A stretch of 64,000 bases of DNA. Source: an uncultured Kiritimatiellota bacterium (lineage in GTDB: Bacteria; Verrucomicrobiota; Kiritimatiellia; RFP12; UBA1067). The stretch covers positions 1-64,000 of the forward strand of contig CAKUCX010000003.1 of assembly GCA_934643865.1 (NCBI GenBank), written 5' to 3'. Position 1 is the stretch's first letter. Every line of letters begins with the position of its first letter. Made by a program: the position numbers and the translations under genes. Positions 50,246-58,633 of this stretch are shown piece after piece. The notes under the pieces were generated by a model that was given only the letters and a program-made list of their open reading frames with translations, made no database searches and was not told the DNA's origin.

Positions 50246-52209
50246 GCAAGCGCCTCCTCTTCGTCTCAAGCTCGCGTTTCCCCTGGTACGCCAAGGGGAC
50301 GTCCGCCGCCGCGCATTTCGCCGCCGCGCCGTACAGCATCGACGCGATCGGCTACAACCTCGAACGCATGGGCTGGACGGTCGCGTGGCTCGGCTGGCGC
50401 GACACGGCGAATCCGCTTCGCCTCGCGAAGGAGATCGACGCCTTCAGGCCCGACATCGTCTACACCTACGGCTCGACGGCGGCGGTCTGGCCGATCGTCC
50501 TCAAGCGCGTCCTCTGCCACCATCGCCGCTTCCTGGTCGTGCATGGCTGGGACGACCACTACGACCGCATCTGGAACGAGCTGTTCGGCTGGCCGGGCAA
50601 GGTCCTCATGCGCGCCGTGCAGAAGTTCCTCGTCACGCGCTCGGACGCGGTCGTCACGCTGAGCCAGGCCCTGCGGAAGCTGGGGCGGTCGTGGGGCGTC
50701 GATTGCGCGTACATCCCGAACGGGGCCGACCCGGTCGACCGCAAGGCCGTGCGCGGCGCGATTCGCCTTGAGGGGCGCTTCAAGCTCGTCTACACGGGGG
50801 ACAAGGCGAGGTGGAAGCGCACGGCGGACATCTGCCGCGCGATGCGCCAGCTGCCGGAAGACGTCAAGCTCTACCTGACGGGCCGCGACGAGGACTACCT
50901 GAAGCCGTACCTCTCCGCCAACTGCATCTCGCTCGGCTGGCTCACGAAGGAGGAGCAGCTTTCGGTGATGAGCCAGGCCGACGCCTTCGTCTGCACGTCC
51001 GACCAGGACTGCAACGCCAAGCTGCAGGAGTACCTGCGCTGGGAGCGGCCGATTCTCGCCCTGCATGGCGAGGCCGACAACTTCTTCACGGACGGCGAGA
51101 ACGCGCTTCTCGCGACGGACGGCGACTACGCGCCGCTGGTTTCGCGTCTTGCGGACGACCCGCAGCTGTGCCGACGGTTGGCGGAAAACGCCGCGCGGCA
51201 GCTTCCGGTCTGCTCCTGGGCCGAGATCGCGCAGCGCTTCGACGCCCACTTCGCGAAGCTGCTCGCCGGCTGCGGCGTCATGAACCTTCTCTTTATCGAC
51301 CATGAGTTTCATCGGCGGACGCGGTCGGCGGACTTCTTCGTCGAGATTCTGCGAAGCGCATTTGCGGTCACGGAACACCATTACCAAAAAGCCTATCGCA
51401 CGGGGGCTCGGGCGGCGATGCGCGGGCAGGACGGCGCGGTCGTCTGGGAATTCCCGATCGCGCGTGGCCGGTTCTACTTCCCCGGCAAGGTCAACGTGTT
51501 CGTGCCGATGTACGACAACGAATGGGGCAGCGTCTGGCAGTGGAGGCGCCTTGCCGCGAGCGGCATGGGCGTCGTCTCGTTCTGCGGGAAGGTGTCGGCG
51601 CACGCGCGGCAGTGCGGCGTGACGAATCTGCTTGACGTGCGCTACTTCCCGGACCCGGCGGCGCTGCCGCAGGCGGCGGGCGATCCGAAAAAGGTCTTCC
51701 TGTGGGAGCGCGGCGGCGTATCGCGCGAACAGGCCGAGAGGATGTTCCCGGCATCCGATGGCTATACGCTCGTCGTCAAGGGGGCGAACGAGTTCCTGCC
51801 GCGCGCCGACTACCTGGCGCGCTTGGCGTCCTGCGGCGTCGTCCTTGCGCCGCGCCGCAAGGAGGGCATCGGCATGGCGTTCCTGGAGGCGATGGCGATG
51901 GGCACGTGCGTCGTCGCGCACGACGACGCGACGATGAACGAGTACATCGTCGACGGCGAAAGCGGGCTGCTTGTCGATTTCGACCGCCCCGCGCGCATTG
52001 CGCCGGAACGGGTCGCGCGGACGCGGGCGGGCGTCGCGGCGGCGGCCGCGCGCCACCGGGTGCGTTGGGTCGAAGACGCGGCGAAGATCGTGCCGTTCGT
52101 CCAGAGCCTCGCGCCGTGCCGCCCGGGGCTTGCCGCGCGCGCGAAGATCGCGCTCGAATACCCGCTCTATCTCGCCGAGGGGGCGCTCTGGAGGCTGCGC
52201 CATGGGTGA
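50236..52209 (+). CDS. Two glycosyltransferase family 4 domains fused in one protein
   Basis: A 657-residue protein with two GT-B modules in one frame. Module 1 (residues 1-348) starts LLFVSSSRFPWYAKGTSAAA and has the C-terminal nucleotide-binding part KLVYTGDKARWKRTADICRA with CTSDQDCNAKLQEYLRW. Module 2 begins at an internal Met (codon at 51280, MNLLFIDHEFHRRTRSADFF) and holds GVVLAPRRKEGIGMAFLEAM. Related organisms would normally encode these as two genes. The gene overlaps GT2 by 10 bp and the RAYT-like gene by 8 bp, so all are translationally coupled. Confidence 0.85.
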   Translation: MAVSKRLLFVSSSRFPWYAKGTSAAAHFAAAPYSIDAIGYNLERMGWTVAWLGWRDTANPLRLAKEIDAFRPDIVYTYGSTAAVWPIVLKRVLCHHRRFLVVHGWDDHYDRIWNELFGWPGKVLMRAVQKFLVTRSDAVVTLSQALRKLGRSWGVDCAYIPNGADPVDRKAVRGAIRLEGRFKLVYTGDKARWKRTADICRAMRQLPEDVKLYLTGRDEDYLKPYLSANCISLGWLTKEEQLSVMSQADAFVCTSDQDCNAKLQEYLRWERPILALHGEADNFFTDGENALLATDGDYAPLVSRLADDPQLCRRLAENAARQLPVCSWAEIAQRFDAHFAKLLAGCGVMNLLFIDHEFHRRTRSADFFVEILRSAFAVTEHHYQKAYRTGARAAMRGQDGAVVWEFPIARGRFYFPGKVNVFVPMYDNEWGSVWQWRRLAASGMGVVSFCGKVSAHARQCGVTNLLDVRYFPDPAALPQAAGDPKKVFLWERGGVSREQAERMFPASDGYTLVVKGANEFLPRADYLARLASCGVVLAPRRKEGIGMAFLEAMAMGTCVVAHDDATMNEYIVDGESGLLVDFDRPARIAPERVARTRAGVAAAAARHRVRWVEDAAKIVPFVQSLAPCRPGLAARAKIALEYPLYLAEGALWRLRHG

Positions 52210-53632
52210 GGCGCGCCGCGAGACGATTCACCGCATGACGCGGCGGTGCGACGGCTGGGACTACCGCCAGCGGGCGATCTACCAGGTGACGCTCGTCCAG
52301 GCCGACCGCGCGCGGCCCCTGCTGGGGCGGCTCGTGATCGACGAACCGAAGGCGCCGCCCGAGGCGGTGACGGCGCGCGTCGAGCCGAGCGAACTGGGCG
52401 CGGCGATTCTCGCGCACTGGAAGCGGCTGGGCGACTTCACGCCCGAGATCAAGCCGCTTTTCTGCCAGCTGATGCCCGATCACCTGCACGCGATTCTTGA
52501 GGTGACGCGGCCGATGGCAAAGCCGCTCGGCAACGCGATCGGCGGGTTCAAGACGGGGTGTGAGAGGATCTACCGAGAGCTTGCGCTCTCGGCACAGAAC
52601 AAGGCGCCCTCGGAACGGAACAGGCAGGCTTGTTCGGTGCCCGAAGCGCGAGCTTCGGGGGCTCCCCGCCTCTGGGCGCCGGGCTTCCAAGATTCGATTC
52701 TCTTTCGCGCAGGGCAGCTCGACGCGATGTTCAACTACCTGCGCGACAACCCGCGACGGCTCGCGGTCAAGCGGCTCTTCCCCGATCTCTTTCGCGCCGT
52801 CGCCGCGCTGCGCCGCCCCCTGCCGTCGCTGGGCGTCGTCGGCGCGTTCGCGGCCCTCGGCAACCGTTTTCTGCTCGACCGCCCGCTCGTTCAGGTTCAG
52901 GTCTCGCGGCGCGACTTCGCCTATCGCCGCGAACCGAAGGCGGGCGGCGGGCTCAAGATTGCGCGCGACGCGGCGGGCGAGCCGCTGGTCGCACAGGAAA
53001 GCGCGGCGTTCACGGCGAAAGCCGAAGCGCTGCTCGCGCGGGCGCGGCAGGGCGCGGCGCTGCTCTCGCCGTGCGTGAGCGAGGGCGAGCGCGAAATCGC
53101 GCGCCGGGCCTTTGCCGAGGGTCTGCCGCTCGTCGTCTTGCGCAACAAGGGCTTTGCGCCGCTCGAAAAGCCGGGCGGGCGGCATTTCGACGCCTGCGCC
53201 GCCGGGCGGCTCTTGATGCTCGCGCCGGCGGCGTGGCCGCACATGCCGGGCGAGAAGCCGATGACGCGCCGCGACGCGCTGGCCCTGAACCGCCTCGCCC
53301 AGGCGCTCGCGGAGGGGGGACGGGGACCGGGGGCTTGTGCCCCCGGCACAGAACAGGGCGCCCCCGGCACAGAACAGGGCGCCCCCGGCACAGAACAAGG
53401 CGCCCCCGACACAGAACAGGGCGTGGCCCCAATCGCCTATCGCGGCGTGACGTTCGCCGAGGTCGATGATTGGGCGCGCGCGGCGGTCAATCTCGCGCCT
53501 CGCCCGCGCGCCTGCCCCGTGCCCGAAGCGTGCGCCTACCCCGTGCCCGAAGCGCACGCCTGTCCTGTGTCCGAAGCGCGAGCTTCGGGGAACGGCCGCG
53601 AACGTCGCGCTGAAAGGCTCTGCCATGGCTGA
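52202..53632 (+). CDS. REP-associated tyrosine transposase (RAYT)-like protein with C-terminal extension
   Basis: A 476-residue protein. The first 220 residues fit the Y1/RAYT transposase family: DYRQRAIYQVTLVQADRARP at the start, LMPDHLHAILEV with the metal-binding His-x-His, and GNAIGGFKTGCERIYRE with a candidate catalytic Tyr. The second half (SPCVSEGEREIARRAFAEGL, HFDACAAGRLLMLAP) looks like the DprA-like Rossmann part attached to some Bacteroidetes-type RAYTs, which I recall only in outline. In-frame hairpins (52640-52659, 53571-53588) and four 21-bp tandem repeats (53338-53420) encode low-complexity linkers. It sits inside a glycan operon, overlapping the gene before it by 8 bp. Confidence 0.7.
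   Translation: MGEARRETIHRMTRRCDGWDYRQRAIYQVTLVQADRARPLLGRLVIDEPKAPPEAVTARVEPSELGAAILAHWKRLGDFTPEIKPLFCQLMPDHLHAILEVTRPMAKPLGNAIGGFKTGCERIYRELALSAQNKAPSERNRQACSVPEARASGAPRLWAPGFQDSILFRAGQLDAMFNYLRDNPRRLAVKRLFPDLFRAVAALRRPLPSLGVVGAFAALGNRFLLDRPLVQVQVSRRDFAYRREPKAGGGLKIARDAAGEPLVAQESAAFTAKAEALLARARQGAALLSPCVSEGEREIARRAFAEGLPLVVLRNKGFAPLEKPGGRHFDACAAGRLLMLAPAAWPHMPGEKPMTRRDALALNRLAQALAEGGRGPGACAPGTEQGAPGTEQGAPGTEQGAPDTEQGVAPIAYRGVTFAEVDDWARAAVNLAPRPRACPVPEACAYPVPEAHACPVSEARASGNGRERRAERLCHG
52640..52659 (+). repeat. REP-like hairpin inside the RAYT-like gene, copy 1
   Basis: CCCGAAGC-GCGA-GCTTCGGG, an eight-pair stem with a GNRA-type loop. It is in frame and encodes PEARASG. GGCACAGAACAAGGCGCCC-like sequence lies about 50 bp upstream, as at copy 2. 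Confidence 0.75.
53338..53420 (+). repeat. Four tandem 21-bp repeats in the RAYT-like gene
   Basis: Unit GCGCCCCCGGCACAGAACAG plus one G, repeated four times with a few changes. It encodes APGTEQG repeats and keeps the frame because the unit is a multiple of three. Confidence 0.85.
53571..53588 (+). repeat. REP-like hairpin inside the RAYT-like gene, copy 2
   Basis: CCGAAGC-GCGA-GCTTCGG, the same hairpin as at 52640. It follows two degenerate half copies (GTGCCCGAAGCG) at about 53519 and 53544. It encodes SEARASG near the C-terminus. Confidence 0.75.
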
Positions 53633-53708
53633 ATTCGATTGCGCGCCCGTTTTGCTGATTGGCTTCAACCGCCCCGTCCAGGCGCGCGCGGCGGCAAAGG
53701 AGACGTGA
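53625..53708 (+). pseudogene. 27-residue remnant of a glycosyltransferase N-terminus
   Basis: The frame MAEFDCAPVLLIGFNRPVQA is the typical first strand of a GT-A transferase (APVLLIxFNRP). It ends after ARAAAKET. The ATG overlaps the RAYT-like stop region. The rest of the enzyme is gone, so this is a fragment left by a deletion, perhaps linked to the repeat-rich gene just before it. Confidence 0.55.
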
Positions 53709-53710
53709 AG

Positions 53711-54601
53711 ATGAAACCGTGGTTGCTTTCGTTCTGCTCGTCAAACCTGGACGGATGGATCCGCAGTCCCCTGAAACGCATTCGAAGGCAGGCCGAGGCG
53801 ATGGGCGTCTTTGACGATCGCCTGCGCGTCTGGACCGAACGGGACCTGGACGCCGGTTTCAGGGAACGGATGGGCGCGCGGCTGGATGGGAATCCGCGCG
53901 GCTATGGCTATTGGTCCTGGAAGCCCCAGATCGTGCTTCAGGCCCTGCGGGAGATGCCCGAGGGGGACGTCCTCCTTTACATTGACGCGGGCTGCCATCT
54001 GAATCCAAGGGGACGGAAGAGGCTGCTGGAGTATTTCTGCCTTGCGCAGAAGCATGGCATCGTCGCGTTTCAGTCGCGCTCGCGGGACGAGGCGCGGAAG
54101 GGCGACGCATCGCAGCATTTCCTGACGGACGGAGCCTGGTGCAAGGGCGACTTGCTGGATTTCTTCGGCGTGCGTGGCGACGCGTCCGTGACGGCGACCG
54201 GCCAGCTCGGCGGGACGGCGTTTCTCGTCTGCAAGACCGCCGAGACCCTCGCGTTCTTCACGCGCTTCCTGTCCGTGTTCGAAGGGCATTTCGAGCTTTG
54301 CGACGACTCTCCCTCCCGGCTGCCGAACCTTCCGGGGTTTGTCGAGAACCGGCACGATCAGTCGGTCTTCTCGCTTCTCGGCAAGGAGAAGGGGGTCTTC
54401 AGCCTTTCCTGCGGGGAGTACGCGCGGATCAACGGCTTTGCGCCCAGGGCGGAGCGTCGGGACGTCCGGCATTGGCCGCGCCGCTGGAGCGACCTGGCTG
54501 ACTGCCCGATCTGGGCGCGGCATGACAAGGGCGGCATCCGCTCCCTGGTCCCCGAATGGGCCAAGAATGCGGCACACCGGATGACGGGGGGAAGGATATG
54601 A
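53711..54601 (+). CDS. Putative capsular/surface-polysaccharide transferase
   Basis: A 296-residue protein of a glycan-cluster family. The GYGYWSWKPQIVLQALREM segment (residues 57-75), followed by VLLYIDAGCHLNPRGRKRL with an Asp-x-Gly-Cys site, is typical of uncharacterised transferases in capsule and LPS loci. No signal peptide or clear membrane helix is seen, so it probably works at the cytoplasmic face. The ATG at 53711 follows GGAGACGTGAAG. It overlaps the next gene by four bases (ATGA). Confidence 0.75.
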   Translation: MKPWLLSFCSSNLDGWIRSPLKRIRRQAEAMGVFDDRLRVWTERDLDAGFRERMGARLDGNPRGYGYWSWKPQIVLQALREMPEGDVLLYIDAGCHLNPRGRKRLLEYFCLAQKHGIVAFQSRSRDEARKGDASQHFLTDGAWCKGDLLDFFGVRGDASVTATGQLGGTAFLVCKTAETLAFFTRFLSVFEGHFELCDDSPSRLPNLPGFVENRHDQSVFSLLGKEKGVFSLSCGEYARINGFAPRAERRDVRHWPRRWSDLADCPIWARHDKGGIRSLVPEWAKNAAHRMTGGRI

Positions 54602-55443
54602 CCGTCGGCGCGAACGACGTGACGTTGGATTCGTGGCAGAGACGTGTCACGCCGCGCCTGGAGCGGGAGCGCTTCCGCCCCTCGTCCATCGGGGACGTTA
54701 CGCTGCTGGCCTATTTCTTCTGGGACGACGACCGCATCCGCACGAAGTTCTACACGATCAAGAACACGTTCTTGTGCGCGTTCCACAGCCTCGGGCTGCT
54801 CCCGTCGAAGCTGGTCGTCAACCGCCAAACGGACGAGATGGCGGCGTTTTGCGGGAAATACGGCATCGACATCGACTTGGACCCGACGTTGACGGGCGGG
54901 CTCCCGCGGATGAGCCGGGACTGCATCCAGTCGCTTCACGAACGCTTCTCGACAAGGTACGTCCTCATCATACAGGCGGACGGCATCGTGGTCAGGCCCG
55001 GACTGGAGCGGTTTCTCGGCAAGTATGATTATGTCGGCGCGCCATGGCCGGGGCACATGAAATGGTTCGACTGGTTCCCGTATCCGCAGTATGCGATCGG
55101 AAACGGCGGGCTTTGCCTGCGGTCCAGGGCGATCTGCCAGGCCGCGTCGGAGGCCTATCGCCGCGTGTTCCGGCATCTCCCCTACTCGTGGTTCCTGTGC
55201 GACGACGTCTTCTACGGGAAGACGATGAGGTTCTTGAGCCCGTCCTGGCGGCGGCGCTTCAGGTACCCGACGGTGGAGGAGGCGCTTTTGTTCTCAACGG
55301 AAGGCCGGTCCAGGAACTTCGAGCTTCCCGAGACGCCCCCGATGGGCTTCCACAACCCACAGGCCTTCCGCGAGTATGTCGGGCGCTACGGGATTCCCCT
55401 GCGCGACTTCTACGGCGAGGACGAGGAAGGGCCCGCGCGGTGA
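54598..55443 (+). CDS. DUF5672-type putative glycosyltransferase
   Basis: A 281-residue protein. The core YVLIIQADGIVVRPGLERFL, then GKYDYVGAPWPGHM, is the mark of the DUF5672 family, which is found in glycan loci and resembles GT-A enzymes with an Asp metal ligand. QYAIGNGGLCLRSRAICQA and FLCDDVFYG follow as usual. The start overlaps the preceding stop (ATGA), so it is in the same operon. Confidence 0.82.
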   Translation: MTVGANDVTLDSWQRRVTPRLERERFRPSSIGDVTLLAYFFWDDDRIRTKFYTIKNTFLCAFHSLGLLPSKLVVNRQTDEMAAFCGKYGIDIDLDPTLTGGLPRMSRDCIQSLHERFSTRYVLIIQADGIVVRPGLERFLGKYDYVGAPWPGHMKWFDWFPYPQYAIGNGGLCLRSRAICQAASEAYRRVFRHLPYSWFLCDDVFYGKTMRFLSPSWRRRFRYPTVEEALLFSTEGRSRNFELPETPPMGFHNPQAFREYVGRYGIPLRDFYGEDEEGPAR

Positions 55444-55481
55444 ACGCGCGGCCCGGCAGAGAACGGAGAAAGGAGACCAAG

Positions 55482-56489
55482 ATGTTCGCTCACGCATTCA
55501 GGGCCTTGCGCCGCTCGGTCAGGGATCCCGGGTATCTGCTCTATTTCCTGCGGAACGTCGACGTGCTGCACGACCGCTTCCCGCGCGTCTGTCGGTGGTG
55601 GCGCATCGACCGAAAGAGCCTGCGCCTCGGCGGCCCGCGCGCCTTTTCCCGTCTGCACGTGATCTTGCGGACGACGGACCGGGTGCTGAACGTGAACGCC
55701 TCGCGGGACCTCCGGGAGATGGGTATCGAGACGAAGGCCGACGTGATTCGCGTCGGCGCGTGTTCGCTCTTCCCGGCGGCCCGGAAGTTCGTCGGCAGAT
55801 ACGGCGCGTCGGCGCTCAAGGTGACGGTCGTCGCGGACCGGCTGTCGGAGGCGGGCCGTCGGCTCTACGAGCGGGCGGCCGAAGGCCATGCGCTGCCGCT
55901 CGCGTTCGTCGCGTCGCGGGGGGAGGGAAACGGCCCGAGCTTCCAGACGCAGGTCGACGTGGCCCTGCACGATTCGGACGACACGCTGGCCTTGATCCTT
56001 GAAGACGACTACCTCCTTGACCCCGACGCGCTGGTGACGGCGTATTCCGTCCTGAGCGGCTGCTCGAACGTCGTCGGGCTGAACCCCCATTTCCATCCCG
56101 ACCGCATCCGCTTCCAGGACGTCCGGCGCTTCTGCGCGATCGGGGGAAGGGTCTACGGCCGCGTCGGCAGCACCTGCTGCACGTTCTTCATGCCGGTTGC
56201 CGAGATGCGCCGGCACGAGAGGCGCCTCAGGCGCTATGACGGCTGGGAGGCGGGGTCGATCGGCGAGGTCTGGAAAAGGTCGATTTGCCTCGCCCCGTTC
56301 GGCTGGACGATGGCCGAGCACCTGCACCGCCCGGATCTCTCGCCGGCCTGCTCCGCGCGGTTGGCGTCATCTGTTCACGGCGCGCGCGAGCCAGGCGGCG
56401 GCGGGCTTCGGCAGGACGAGCCGGGCAATCGGACGGACGAGTTGCCGACTGCAGCGCAGGAGCCATTTTCCGTAGGCCAGCAGCCGTGA
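55482..56489 (+). CDS. Putative glycosyltransferase with an aberrant C-terminus
   Basis: A 335-residue protein starting MFAHAFRALRRSVRDPGYLL, with AAAGGAG upstream. It has GT-A-like features: ALILEDDYLLDPDALVTAYS carrying an Asp-Asp pair and RVYGRVGSTCCTFFMPVAE. The last 40 or so residues (HGAREPGGGGLRQDEPGNRT...) are unlike protein and lie entirely over the 3' end of the opposing GT17 gene (123 bp overlap). The native end has probably been lost and the frame now runs into antisense DNA up to 56489. Confidence 0.7.
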   Translation: MFAHAFRALRRSVRDPGYLLYFLRNVDVLHDRFPRVCRWWRIDRKSLRLGGPRAFSRLHVILRTTDRVLNVNASRDLREMGIETKADVIRVGACSLFPAARKFVGRYGASALKVTVVADRLSEAGRRLYERAAEGHALPLAFVASRGEGNGPSFQTQVDVALHDSDDTLALILEDDYLLDPDALVTAYSVLSGCSNVVGLNPHFHPDRIRFQDVRRFCAIGGRVYGRVGSTCCTFFMPVAEMRRHERRLRRYDGWEAGSIGEVWKRSICLAPFGWTMAEHLHRPDLSPACSARLASSVHGAREPGGGGLRQDEPGNRTDELPTAAQEPFSVGQQP

Positions 56490-57350
56490 CAGTCGCACGC
56501 GCCGCAAGTAGGCGGCATCAACGGGATAGACGAGCGAGGGGAAGTCGGCGAGGGCGGCGGGGAAGCCGCGCGCCATCCGCTCGGCGAAGTATCTTTCGCC
56601 GCGATGGTAGATGTCGTCGCCGCGGGCGATGCAGTCGGCGATGAACGTGTCGGAGATCGAGCCCGCAATCCCGCCTTCGACGATGCTGTCCAGCTTCTCG
56701 CGAATCCTTGAAACGCCGCCGAGGTACGAGAAGTGCCATCCGCCGTTTCGCAGGACGCGGATTCCCCGGAGGGCGCGCACCTTGCTTGCGGAGGGCGCCG
56801 CGAGCCGGGTGGACGGAAAGGCGACGCCGGTCTTGATGCGCCGGTAGGTCCGCGGGTCCTTGAAGTCGCGAAAGGCGAGGGCGACGGAGCCGTACCAGAA
56901 AGGGTCCGTGCAGTTCCGGCAGTTGGCGAAATAGTAGTACATCTTCTGCCGGAAGAGGACAGGCCGCCCGATCCGCCGGGCGGCGCGGACGGCATCGGGC
57001 GCGGGGATCTCGTCAAGGTCCGAGACGATGAGCAGGTCGTCGTCTTCGAGTTGCGGGAGAATGGCGTCGATCGTGGCATTGCGCTGGGCGTTCTCGCGAA
57101 CCCAGGAAGGACGTTGGTCGTTGGCGTCGTAGCGGAGGTCGTCCGGGTCGGGCGCGACGACGTGGATGATGCGGTCTGCGAACGCGGCAAAGCGGGCGGC
57201 GTTCTCCTGGTAGTAGAGCGGCTTCGGATTGCCCGTGTGCGTGTAGCGCGACTCGGCGAGGACAAAGCGGTCGACGACGTCGGAGAGCGTCCGCAGCCGG
57301 ATTTCCAGCAGGTCCAGCTCGTTGAAGAAGCTAAAGCAGTCGTAGATCAT
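56367..57350 (-). CDS. Glycosyltransferase family 17 protein
   Basis: A 327-residue protein of GT17, the family of beta-1,4-N-acetylglucosaminyltransferases (MGAT3-like). The start IYDCFSFFNELDLLEIRL is diagnostic, then VLAESRYTHTGNPKPLYY, DLLIVSDLDEIPAPDAV with the acidic site, and GGWHFSYLGGVSRIREKLDS. It should add a sugar to a surface glycan. The ATG at 57350 overlaps the stop of the GT4 gene (ATGA). It is the last gene of a minus-strand operon and converges with the plus-strand cluster. Confidence 0.9.
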   Translation of the reverse strand: MIYDCFSFFNELDLLEIRLRTLSDVVDRFVLAESRYTHTGNPKPLYYQENAARFAAFADRIIHVVAPDPDDLRYDANDQRPSWVRENAQRNATIDAILPQLEDDDLLIVSDLDEIPAPDAVRAARRIGRPVLFRQKMYYYFANCRNCTDPFWYGSVALAFRDFKDPRTYRRIKTGVAFPSTRLAAPSASKVRALRGIRVLRNGGWHFSYLGGVSRIREKLDSIVEGGIAGSISDTFIADCIARGDDIYHRGERYFAERMARGFPAALADFPSLVYPVDAAYLRRVRLSRLLAYGKWLLRCSRQLVRPIARLVLPKPAAAWLARAVNR

Positions 57351-58633
57351 GTCAGCCTCTCCTTGAGCTCGTCCGGCACGCGGTCGGGGAAGTCGCGGCG
57401 GCAGATGCACTGAAGCCGAAGGGCGTTGGGGAGCGAATGGGCGAGGCGCGCCTTGATGCGCGCGACGGCCGACGGCCGTTCGCCCACCACGCGCCCGAGG
57501 CGTTCGGCGATTTCGGAATTCGTGATGTCGGTCTCGAAGCCGAGCCGGGCGAACGTGCGTTCGAGGGCGCGGCCACGACATTTCGTCTCGGCGAGCGTCC
57601 GATACGCGAGGTCGAGGCGCGGGGCGAAGACGTCGAGCGAATAGCGGCGGATGATGCTGTCGCGGCAACGTTCGCTCTGCTCAGGTGCGGGCGGCGTGTC
57701 CGCACAGGCCCGGATGACCCCGAAGGCCGCTTCGGCCGTGCTGACGGGATAGGCCCCGAACCGGGCGTCGGCGATCTCGACCTGGGCGTTGTCGTTTCGC
57801 GGCTTCGAGTGCGCGATGACGGGCGTGCCGCAGGCCATGGCCTCGGCGACGACGTAGCCGAACGACTCGCCGATGGGCGAGAAGTTCAGCGTGAGGTCGC
57901 AGGCCGAGTAGAAGGCCGAGAGCGCGTCCGCGCCGCGAAGCGCGGGGACGCGGACGACGCGCGCGCGGCAGTCGACCGGCCAGCCGGCGAAGTCTTCCGT
58001 CGCGCCGGAATAGTCGTCGACGGACACGAAGACGACGCGCGGGCAGTCCCGAAGGGCCGGAATCACGGCCTTGCGAAGCTCGGCCCAGTCCGTCTTGCCG
58101 ATGCGCCCGACGACGAGGGCCTCGCCGGGGATTCCGTGCGCGCGGCGGAAAGCGTCGGGCGGCACGGGGCGGAACGCCGCCGTGTCCACGCAATAGGGAA
58201 GGTAGATGCCCGGCCGCCGGAAGGGCCAGAGCCACCGCCGCCAGCGCCAGAGGTCCCAGCGCGAGATGTGGGCGTGCAGGTCGATGGGGTCGGGGACGGT
58301 CAGGTCCGCCGAACCGAAGACGTTCGTCTCCAGAACGCGGCAGCCCGTCTTCCGCTTGAGGAGGCGGAGAAACGCGGTGTCGCGGTCGGAGACGCCGCCC
58401 GCGCGGTGGACGTGGACGACGTGCGGGGCGAAGGCGAGGGCGTCGTCGAGGGCGTCGAGCCCGATGCGCACGGGGATGCCGTGTTCGGCACAGGCCCTCT
58501 CGGCCGCGCCGCCCTCTTGGAGGCCCCAGACAAGGGCCTGGTGCCCGGCTTGGCGCGCCAGGGCCGCGCAGTTGACGAGGAACCGCGGCGTGCCGCGATA
58601 GCCGAGTTCGTTCGTGATAAGGAGAACGTTCAT
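57347..58633 (-). CDS. Glycosyltransferase family 4 protein
   Basis: A 428-residue GT-B transferase. It starts NVLLITNELGYRGTPRFLVN, with a nucleotide-sugar region LVVGRIGKTDWAELRKAVIP and the GT4 signature NFSPIGESFGYVVAEAMACG with the catalytic-site Glu residues. The C-terminal 60 residues form an extra basic tail. The ATG at 58633 overlaps the flippase stop, so the longer reading frame upstream is a shadow. It belongs to the flippase-GT4-GT17 operon. Confidence 0.9.
   Translation of the reverse strand: MNVLLITNELGYRGTPRFLVNCAALARQAGHQALVWGLQEGGAAERACAEHGIPVRIGLDALDDALAFAPHVVHVHRAGGVSDRDTAFLRLLKRKTGCRVLETNVFGSADLTVPDPIDLHAHISRWDLWRWRRWLWPFRRPGIYLPYCVDTAAFRPVPPDAFRRAHGIPGEALVVGRIGKTDWAELRKAVIPALRDCPRVVFVSVDDYSGATEDFAGWPVDCRARVVRVPALRGADALSAFYSACDLTLNFSPIGESFGYVVAEAMACGTPVIAHSKPRNDNAQVEIADARFGAYPVSTAEAAFGVIRACADTPPAPEQSERCRDSIIRRYSLDVFAPRLDLAYRTLAETKCRGRALERTFARLGFETDITNSEIAERLGRVVGERPSAVARIKARLAHSLPNALRLQCICRRDFPDRVPDELKERLT

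Noticed and set aside
52202..53632. Treating the RAYT-like gene as an intact IS200/IS605 insertion sequence
   Set aside because: No terminal hairpins or target site flank the gene, it has no TnpB partner, and its ends overlap neighbouring genes by a few bases.
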